Assembly (NCBI GenBank): GCA_034421515.1
Contig: DAOUKH010000001.1
Span: forward strand, 1 to 10,702
DNA length: 10,702 nucleotides
Direction of reading: 5' to 3'
Origin: DAOUKH01 sp034421515
GTDB lineage: Bacteria > Chloroflexota > Dehalococcoidia > SHYB01
In this document: one piece after another, positions 6,438 through 10,702 of the stretch
Layout of the letters: each line of letters begins with the position of its first letter
Numbering within the stretch: position 1 is the stretch's first letter
Position numbers and translations under genes: made by a program
Notes under the pieces: model-generated
What the model was told of the DNA's origin: nothing
The model's input: only the letters and a program-made list of their open reading frames with translations
Database searches by the model: none

Positions 6438-7316
6438 CTAACCGGCGGGCTCGTACCACCCGGAGAGGAAGAGCAAACCGTCGTGCTTGATGACCCAGGT
6501 GTGCTTCTGCTCGGTCTCGCCTGAGGTGGGGTTGACGAAGACGTAGTCCACCCAGCGCCCGCTCTCGTCGGCGGCGACGACCTCCAGCCCGTAGGGCTTG
6601 CCGTTGATGTCGCTGCGGTCTCTGGGGCTGGTGCCCAGGAAGTCCTTTCGGGTGGGATGGGCGATGGTGTTGGTGTCCTCGTCGTACATGGCCACGTACC
6701 AGGGGCCGTCGACGCTCTCGGGGGAGTTGAAGTAGTCGACGGTCTGCTGGCGGCCGACGGCCTCGTAGAGGTTGATGGCTTGCTGGACGAGTGCCTGGGT
6801 GTAGGCGGGGCCGTCGTCCTTGGAGGGGCCCGGCTCGTACCAGCCGGAGCCGAAGGTAAGGCCGTCGTGCCTGATGACCCAGGTGTGCTTCGATTCAAAG
6901 CTTCCGGAGATCGGATTGGGGTAGGCGTAGTCGGTCCAAGCGCCGTCCTCGGTCGCGGCGCCGGCGACCTGGGTGCCGGCAGGGAAGCCGCCGACGCCAC
7001 GGATGTCGTCCGCGTGTTTCCCCACATTCTCCGGGACGGTGGCGTGGGCGAGCATGACGTCGTTCTCATCGGCGATGAAGACGTACCACGGGCCGTCGAC
7101 GCTTTGGAGGGAGTTGTACAGGTCGAGGGTCTTCTGGCGGCCGTTGTCTTCGTAGTAGTCGATGGCCCGTTGGACGAAAGCCTGGGTGAAGGCGGCGGGG
7201 TCGGACTTGGGCGGCAGGGGGGGTGTGGGGTCGCCGCCGCCGCAGGCAGCGAGAACGAGTGCGGCGGTCACCGCCATGCCGAGCATCAGGCAGAGTCGTG
7301 GGCCGATTCTTCTCAT
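6438..7316 (-). CDS. Lipoprotein with two Cache-like repeats
   Basis: The 292-residue protein begins with a lipoprotein signal: charged MRRIGPR, a hydrophobic stretch, and lipobox LAAC with the lipidated Cys at 25, followed by a Gly/Pro-rich linker. Two homologous units follow, about residues 41-161 and 171-289. Each has TQA(F/L)VQ(R/Q)AI, GRQ(K/Q)T, SVDGPWYV, IAH or LAH, then HTWVI(R/K)HDGL and SGWYEP. The fold resembles single-Cache (sCache_2-like) sensory domains, which bind small molecules outside the cell. No membrane helix, kinase or chemotaxis signalling region is present, so this is a free ligand-binding lipoprotein rather than a receptor. The start is supported by GGAGG at 7323-7327 and an extended -10 element upstream. 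It stands as a single gene, divergent from the hydratase. A binding role for a substrate of the neighbouring catabolic genes is inference. Confidence 0.82.
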   Translation of the reverse strand: MRRIGPRLCLMLGMAVTAALVLAACGGGDPTPPLPPKSDPAAFTQAFVQRAIDYYEDNGRQKTLDLYNSLQSVDGPWYVFIADENDVMLAHATVPENVGKHADDIRGVGGFPAGTQVAGAATEDGAWTDYAYPNPISGSFESKHTWVIRHDGLTFGSGWYEPGPSKDDGPAYTQALVQQAINLYEAVGRQQTVDYFNSPESVDGPWYVAMYDEDTNTIAHPTRKDFLGTSPRDRSDINGKPYGLEVVAADESGRWVDYVFVNPTSGETEQKHTWVIKHDGLLFLSGWYEPAG

Positions 7317-7322
7317 GCAACG

Positions 7323-7327
7323 CCTCC
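7323..7327 (-). promoter_or_regulatory. Ribosome binding site of the Cache lipoprotein
   Basis: GGAGG on the minus strand lies six bases before the ATG at 7316-7314 and supports this start, which also gives a complete lipoprotein signal peptide. Confidence 0.65.
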
Positions 7328-7345
7328 GAGCAAAACCTGGGCTCT

Positions 7346-7354
7346 ATTGTACCA
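7346..7354 (-). promoter_or_regulatory. Extended -10 promoter element of the Cache lipoprotein
   Basis: On the minus strand TGGTACAAT combines a TGn extension with TACAAT (five of six matches to TATAAT). Transcription would begin near 7339, leaving a leader of about 23 bases that contains the GGAGG site. The element sits inside one of the two near-palindromic repeats, so a protein binding there would compete with RNA polymerase. Confidence 0.5.
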
Positions 7355-7373
7355 ATAGCGACGTTGTACCAAT
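7346..7373. repeat. Tandem near-palindromic repeats, possible operator pair
   Basis: TTGTACCAAT occurs twice, at 7347-7356 and 7364-7373, exactly 17 bases apart. The first copy extends to ATTGtacCAAT, an 11-base inverted repeat with four-base arms; the second reads GTTGtacCAAT, with one mismatch. Each unit has dyad symmetry and the pair overlaps the -10 and upstream region of the lipoprotein promoter. This fits two binding sites for a dimeric regulator, or a duplicated promoter element. The regulator is not encoded in the window. Confidence 0.55.
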
Positions 7374-7379
7374 CAGGAT

Positions 7380-7385
7380 TTGACA
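7380..7385 (+). promoter_or_regulatory. -35-like TTGACA facing the hydratase gene
   Basis: An exact TTGACA lies 82 bases before the hydratase ATG. The expected -10 position, 16-18 bases downstream, falls in or beside the 17-base palindrome and shows only weak matches. The best -10-like hexamer, TATCAT at 7410-7415, is 24 bases away, which is too far for a standard sigma-70 promoter. The hexamer is certain; its use as a promoter is not. Confidence 0.3.
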
Positions 7386-7402
7386 ACTGGGGCGACCCTC
7401 GA

Positions 7403-7419
7403 GGTCATGTATCATGACC
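7403..7419. promoter_or_regulatory. 17-base perfect palindrome, candidate operator of the hydratase gene
   Basis: GGTCATGtatCATGACC has seven-base perfect arms around a three-base centre. It lies 48 bases before the hydratase start, downstream of the TTGACA hexamer and over the likely -10 region. Such short odd-centred palindromes are typical sites for dimeric repressors of the TetR or GntR kind, which often control CoA-ester catabolism and sense acyl-CoA ligands. The regulator class is inference. The palindrome contains an in-frame ATG (7414), which makes that upstream start unlikely. Confidence 0.5.
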
Positions 7420-7454
7420 ACCGGCCGCGCCGGGTTTCCGCGCGCTAGACACTC

Positions 7455-7462
7455 AGGGAGGG
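7455..7462 (+). promoter_or_regulatory. Ribosome binding site that fixes the hydratase start
   Basis: AGGGAGGG lies five bases before the ATG at 7468. The in-frame ATG at 7414 has no such site and would add an 18-residue, non-family extension, so 7468 is preferred. Confidence 0.7.
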
Positions 7463-7467
7463 ACGCC

Positions 7468-8625
7468 ATGGCCGATAGCGGCGCCGAGAAGCCCAAGATC
7501 GCCGAGGGCAAGATCACCGAGGAGGCGCTGGAACGGCTCCGGAGTCGCATCGGGACCTACAACCGCCCCAGCTTCTACGGCATGGGGCCGCTCCACGAGG
7601 CGGCGACGCGGGACAACATCCGCCACTTCGTCCGCGGCATCGGTGACCCCAATCCGCTGTGGGTCGACGCCGAGCACGCTCAGAAGACGCGGTGGGGCAA
7701 GATCATCGCTCCGCCCACGTTCCTGTACAGCGTCTACTGGACGTCGGGACGCACCGGCGGCCTCCCCGGCGTCCACGGCTTCCACGCTGGCAATGACTGG
7801 CTGTGGCACCGGCCGATTTACCTCGACGACGAGATCACGGTGCAGGAGCAGTTCACCGACCTCGAAGAGAAGAAGGGCGAGTTCGCGGGGCGGGTTTTCA
7901 TTCAGTCGAGCGTTTCGACGTACCGCAACCAGCGGGGCGAGACGATCGCCGAGTGCAAGGGCTGGCAGTTCCGCGCCGAGCGTCGTGCCGCCCGCGAGCG
8001 GGGCAAGTACCAGCGCGAACCTTACCGCTACACCGAGGACGAGATTCTTGCCATCGAAGACCACATGCTCAACGAGGAGATTCGCGGCGCCGTTCCCCGG
8101 TTCTGGGAAGACGTCAACGAGGGCGACGAGATTCCCTCGGTGGTGAAGGGGCCGCTGAGCATGGGCGACATCGCGGCGTTCGAGGCGGGCTGCATCGGCG
8201 GCCTGGGGCACGTCTTCGCGCTGCGCGAGTTCCGCCGCCATCCCGCATGGGGCTACCGCGACCCTCGCACGGGTGCGCTGGAGGCGGTGATCCGGGTCCA
8301 TGCGGCATCGGACACCGCGGGCGCGGCGGGCCTGCCCATGGCCTATGACTATGGCTGCCAGCGCATGTGCTGGCTTGGGCATCCGCTCACGAACTGGATG
8401 GGCGACGACGGCTTCTTGAAGCGGCTGTATGGCGAGGTGCGGCGCTTCAACTATGTCGGCGACACGACGTGGCTGAAGGGCAGGGTCACCGGCAAGCATG
8501 CCGCGGACGGAGAGCATCTGGTCGACCTCGACGTGTGGGCGGAGAACCAGATCGGCGAGGTCACGGCGACGGGCCGCGCCCAGGTCGTGCTTCCCGCCAA
8601 GGGACGGGTCTGGGAGCAGTGGTAG
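7468..8625 (+). CDS. MaoC-type double hot-dog enoyl-CoA hydratase/dehydratase
   Basis: The 385-residue protein contains two hot-dog units. The N-terminal unit (about 20-170) has the hydratase-2 signature region RHFVRGIGDPNPLWVD (52-67) and APPTFL (81-86), as in MaoC N-terminal/FAS1-like dehydratase domains. The C-terminal unit (about 205-376) has FWEDVNEGDEIP, YDYGCQRMCWLGHPLTNWMGDD (293-314) and GDTTWLKGRV (331-340). Such proteins add water to enoyl-CoA or mesaconyl-CoA-type esters. Asp60 of GDPNP is present, but the His usually found two residues after NP is Trp65, so the active site may lie elsewhere or use another base. The gene is monocistronic by layout: it diverges from the lipoprotein and runs convergent with the AMACR-like gene, whose stop lies six bases away. 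A role in hydrating an acyl-CoA made by the neighbouring transferases is inference. Confidence 0.85.
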   Translation: MADSGAEKPKIAEGKITEEALERLRSRIGTYNRPSFYGMGPLHEAATRDNIRHFVRGIGDPNPLWVDAEHAQKTRWGKIIAPPTFLYSVYWTSGRTGGLPGVHGFHAGNDWLWHRPIYLDDEITVQEQFTDLEEKKGEFAGRVFIQSSVSTYRNQRGETIAECKGWQFRAERRAARERGKYQREPYRYTEDEILAIEDHMLNEEIRGAVPRFWEDVNEGDEIPSVVKGPLSMGDIAAFEAGCIGGLGHVFALREFRRHPAWGYRDPRTGALEAVIRVHAASDTAGAAGLPMAYDYGCQRMCWLGHPLTNWMGDDGFLKRLYGEVRRFNYVGDTTWLKGRVTGKHAADGEHLVDLDVWAENQIGEVTATGRAQVVLPAKGRVWEQW

Positions 8626-8631
8626 GCGGCG

Positions 8632-9759
8632 TCAGGCGGTGACGCCGGCTTCGTTGAGCGCGGCGATCTGGGCGTCGTCGTAGCCGAGCTCGCGGAGGAT
8701 GGCGCCGGTGTCCGATCCCATGAGCGTCGGGCCGCGGCTCAGTGCCGCCGGAGTGCGGGAGAACTTGAGCGCGAAGCCGGGCTCGTAGCGCTGCTTGCCG
8801 GTGACGGGGTGGGTGACGTCGAGGAGCATCTCGCGGGCTTGGAGGTGGGGGTCGGCGGCGAGCTCCTCGATGGTGCGGTTGACCGGCCCGTATTGCTGGT
8901 CGTTGTTGCGGAGCGCGTCGAGCCATTCGTCGAGCGTCTTGCCTCGGACGGCGTCGGCGATGAAGGCGGCCATCTCTGACCGCAGGGGCTCATCGGGCCG
9001 GGGACGGGGTATCCAGCTCTCTTTTCCTAGCAGCTTGCAAAAGCGCTCCCAGAACCAGGGTTCGCGGATGCTCAGGGTCAGATAGCGGCCATCGCGGGTC
9101 TCGTAGACGTTGTAGGCGGGGTCGGTGCCGCGGAGGCTCCGCTCCTCGACGCCGCCGGGCGGGATGGTGACCGAGACGTCGGTGAAGGCGACGTCGATGT
9201 ACTGCCCCGCGCCGTCCTTCTCGCGCCGCAGCAGCGCCATAAGGACCGACATCGCCCCGAACCATGAGGCGTTGAGGTCGGCCTGGTTGTAGGGCGGAAC
9301 GAAGGGCTTGCCGTCCTCGTCCTGGGGCAGCATTCCCGATATGCCCTGGTAGGAGAGGTCGTGCGCCGCGATGCCGGCGTAGGGGCTGTCCTGCCCGAAG
9401 CCGGAGAGCGAGCAGTAGACGATGCCGGGGTTGCGCGCGCTGACGGTCTCGTAGTCGATGCCGAGGCGCCGGACGACTCCGGGCCGGTTGCTCTCGATTA
9501 TGGCGTCGGCGCGGTCGGCGAGCTTCAGGAAGACCTCGACGCCGCCGGGAGCGCGCAGGTTGAGGTTGAGGCTCCGCTTGTTGCGCAGGTTGACGCCGTA
9601 GCGGGCGACCGCGTCCGGCCCGCCCCGCTTCTGCGCGAAGCCGGGCTCGACGACGGTGATGACGTCGGCGCCGTAGTCGGCGAGGACGCCGGAGGCCATC
9701 TGCCCAGGGCGCGTTCGGCAGAGGTCGATGACGCGGAAGCCTTCGAGTGGGCCGGCCAT
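8632..9759 (-). CDS. Family III CoA-transferase/AMACR-like racemase
   Basis: This 375-residue protein belongs to the CaiB/BaiF superfamily but differs from genes A-D. N-terminal LEGFRVIDLCRTRPGQMASG (5-24) leads to YGADVITVVEPG, ESNRPGVVRRLGIDYE (89-104), SLSGFGQDSPY (117-127) and AAHDLSYQGISGML (131-144). The HDxxY segment is characteristic of alpha-methylacyl-CoA racemases. His133, Asp161 and Glu233 occupy spacings like the racemase residues His126, Asp156 and Glu241 of the mycobacterial enzyme MCR. Asp189 in AGQYIDVAFTD aligns with the transferase Asp. It could therefore be a racemase of 2-methylacyl-CoA esters or a CoA-transferase; I favour the racemase-like subgroup moderately. It is the third gene of a leftward operon after the thiolase and DUF35 genes, starting 33 bases after the DUF35 stop. 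A GAGGA at 9772-9776 is a rather distant ribosome site. Confidence 0.87.
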   Translation of the reverse strand: MAGPLEGFRVIDLCRTRPGQMASGVLADYGADVITVVEPGFAQKRGGPDAVARYGVNLRNKRSLNLNLRAPGGVEVFLKLADRADAIIESNRPGVVRRLGIDYETVSARNPGIVYCSLSGFGQDSPYAGIAAHDLSYQGISGMLPQDEDGKPFVPPYNQADLNASWFGAMSVLMALLRREKDGAGQYIDVAFTDVSVTIPPGGVEERSLRGTDPAYNVYETRDGRYLTLSIREPWFWERFCKLLGKESWIPRPRPDEPLRSEMAAFIADAVRGKTLDEWLDALRNNDQQYGPVNRTIEELAADPHLQAREMLLDVTHPVTGKQRYEPGFALKFSRTPAALSRGPTLMGSDTGAILRELGYDDAQIAALNEAGVTA

Positions 9760-9792
9760 GGGTTGCGCTGGTCCTCGCGCTAGGCCACTGTC

Positions 9793-10275
9793 CTAGGGGC
9801 CGGGGAAGAGCCACACGTTGTCGGGCTGGTCGGCGGCGAGCCGCCAGCGGGGCACCTTCTTGCCGTCGTCGCTGATCTGCTCGAAGTAGAGCTCGACCTT
9901 GGCGTTGATGCCGACCTGGTCCTCGCCCTCGTCGATGACGCCCTGGAGCCGGACGGGGTTGCCGTCGACGTTCTTGACGTCGTCGAGGTCGATCATCGCG
10001 GGGATGTAGGGCACGGCCTCGAGGAAGGGGGCGATGATCGGCTGCATGATCACGATGAAGGTGTGGATGGTGCCGCCGCCCTTGCTCTCGACGTAGCCGA
10101 GGTCTTCAAGCTCGCCGCAGGCGGCGCAGCCGGGCACGCTTGGCGGCCACCAGGCGTGGCTGCAGGCGTTGCAGCTTCGGATAAGGAGTCTGTCTTCCTT
10201 CGTCGCGTCCCACCACTCTTGCGTGTCGTAGTCGGGGACGACATTGAGTCGTGACCAGTTGATGTTGGGCGGCAT
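9793..10275 (-). CDS. DUF35 zinc-ribbon/OB-fold protein, thiolase partner
   Basis: The 160-residue protein has the full layout of the DUF35 family. An N-terminal helix (DYDTQEWWDATKEDRLLIR, 15-33) precedes a zinc ribbon with Cys35-x2-Cys38 and Cys50-x2-Cys53, then an OB-fold from about residue 57 starting GYVESKGGGTIHTFIV. Such proteins do not catalyse on their own. They bind acyl-CoA or CoA-ester enzymes, usually thiolases or lipid-transfer proteins encoded beside them, and are often needed for activity, as the DUF35 domain of ChsH2 is for the aldolase Ltp2. The thiolase ends 27 bases upstream here, so the two very likely form a complex. The ATG is fixed by AAAAGGAG at 10281-10288, five bases upstream. 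Length is normal. Confidence 0.88.
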   Translation of the reverse strand: MPPNINWSRLNVVPDYDTQEWWDATKEDRLLIRSCNACSHAWWPPSVPGCAACGELEDLGYVESKGGGTIHTFIVIMQPIIAPFLEAVPYIPAMIDLDDVKNVDGNPVRLQGVIDEGEDQVGINAKVELYFEQISDDGKKVPRWRLAADQPDNVWLFPGP

Positions 10276-10280
10276 GACGG

Positions 10281-10288
10281 CTCCTTTT
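10281..10288 (-). promoter_or_regulatory. Ribosome binding site of the DUF35 gene
   Basis: AAAAGGAG on the minus strand sits in the 27-base gap between the thiolase stop and the DUF35 ATG, with five-base spacing. A separate strong site favours independent, high-level initiation of the partner protein. Confidence 0.7.
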
Positions 10289-10302
10289 CGCGTCCGTCCG
10301 GT

Positions 10303-10702
10303 CTAGTTGGGGTGCCGGCTGAGCATGAGCGAGCTGCTGGTGACCGGGCTTCCCCATCCCGCGCAGAAGCCGTTTTCGTGCCTCCGCACCTGACGGCAGC
10401 CCTCTTCGCGGTCGTAGGTATGGACACCGCGCTCCCAATCAGGGCAGACGTCGTCGGCGCGGCCACGGAGCTGGCGGGTCATCTCGATCACCATCTGGAT
10501 GCCGTGGGAGTAGCCCTCGGAGAGGTGTGAGCCCGACGTGTTGACGGGAAGCTCGGCGTCGAGGCGGCCACGGCCCTCCTCGTACCAGAAGCCGGCCTCG
10601 CCGGGGCCGACGAAGCCGTACCCCTCCAACTGGAGGAGCGGCGTGATGGTGAAGGCGTCGTAGAACGAGGCGAGGTCGACGTCCTCGCGGGAACGGCCTG
10701 AC
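10303..10702 (-). CDS. Lipid-transfer/SCP2-type thiolase, C-terminal part (cut by window edge)
   Basis: The minus-strand frame is open from base 10702 to the TAG at 10303, giving about 132 residues. A TTG at 10629-10627 is an internal Leu, not the start, because the sequence before it, DVDLASFYDAFTITPLLQLE, is conserved thiolase sequence. After it come GYGFVGPGEAGFWYEEG, LPVNTSGSHLSEGYSHG and a C-terminal GFCAGWGSPVTSSSLMLSR. The His in GYSHG lies where the thiolase active-site His is found. The subgroup is the SCP2/lipid-transfer thiolases, which include degradative thiolases and the retro-aldolase Ltp2. These act on CoA esters with a DUF35 partner, encoded next here. The N-terminal half, with the residue that separates thiolase from aldolase chemistry, lies outside the window. 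The promoter must also lie upstream, beyond 10702. Confidence 0.85.
   Translation of the reverse strand, partial: SGRSREDVDLASFYDAFTITPLLQLEGYGFVGPGEAGFWYEEGRGRLDAELPVNTSGSHLSEGYSHGIQMVIEMTRQLRGRADDVCPDWERGVHTYDREEGCRQVRRHENGFCAGWGSPVTSSSLMLSRHPN

Noticed and set aside
6430..6445. Transcription terminator between CoA-transferase D and the lipoprotein
   Set aside because: The stops are one base apart and I see no hairpin with a T run. Convergent transcripts probably overlap or end by another mechanism.
7414..7467. Upstream ATG start for the hydratase
   Set aside because: This ATG lies inside the 17-base palindrome and has no ribosome site. The ATG at 7468 has AGGGAGGG at good spacing.
7453..8517. 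Long minus-strand open frame opposite the hydratase
   Set aside because: The other strand encodes a recognisable double hot-dog protein with a good ribosome site. The antisense product has no recognisable motif.
10303..10629. Thiolase fragment read as a complete 108-residue protein from a TTG
   Set aside because: Conserved thiolase sequence (FYDAFTITPLLQ) continues in frame upstream of the TTG to the window edge, so this is a partial gene.

Overview
The window is GC-rich, tightly packed bacterial DNA with ten genes (two cut by the window edges), small gaps and several stop/start overlaps. I see no RNA gene, CRISPR array, transposase or integration site. Gene content is dominated by CoA-ester chemistry: five family III (CaiB/BaiF) CoA-transferase-type proteins, a double hot-dog MaoC-type hydratase, a DUF35 zinc-ribbon/OB-fold protein and an SCP2/lipid-transfer-type thiolase. 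An amidohydrolase-2 protein and a nitrilase-family protein lie at the left end. High GC, clustered CaiB/BaiF paralogues and this mix of families would suit an environmental Chloroflexota (SAR202/Dehalococcoidia-like) genome, but an actinobacterium or proteobacterium is not excluded. No marker gene is present to decide this.

Layout. Positions 1-1409 (minus strand): an amidohydrolase-2 gene followed, one base after its stop, by the N-terminal part of a nitrilase-family gene that leaves the window. Positions 1410-1529: a divergent promoter region. Positions 1530-6436 (plus strand): four consecutive family III CoA-transferase genes, here called A, B, C and D. A resembles C and B resembles D, so the block reads as a duplicated two-gene unit. 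Both A/B and C/D junctions have the same 4-base GTGA overlap. Positions 6438-7316 (minus strand): a lipoprotein with two Cache-like repeats, convergent with D. Positions 7317-7467: a second divergent regulatory region carrying a pair of near-palindromic repeats and a separate 17-base palindrome. Positions 7468-8625 (plus strand): the MaoC-type hydratase. Positions 8632-10702 (minus strand): a leftward operon of lipid-transfer-type thiolase (partial), DUF35 partner and an AMACR-like CoA-transferase/racemase.

Working model (inference). The A/B and C/D pairs could be heteromeric CoA-transferases that activate carboxylic acids, on the pattern of BbsE/BbsF and SmtA/SmtB. The AMACR-like protein could set stereochemistry, the MaoC protein could hydrate an enoyl-CoA, and the thiolase with DUF35 could cleave the product by thiolysis or retro-aldol reaction, as Ltp2 with the ChsH2 DUF35 domain does in steroid side-chain degradation. 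The amidohydrolase and nitrilase could release or process amide- or ring-containing acids. The Cache lipoprotein may bind a small ligand at the cell surface. The most notable observations are the duplicated CoA-transferase pair, with a Glu replacing the catalytic Asp in D, and the operator-like repeats between the Cache lipoprotein and the hydratase.
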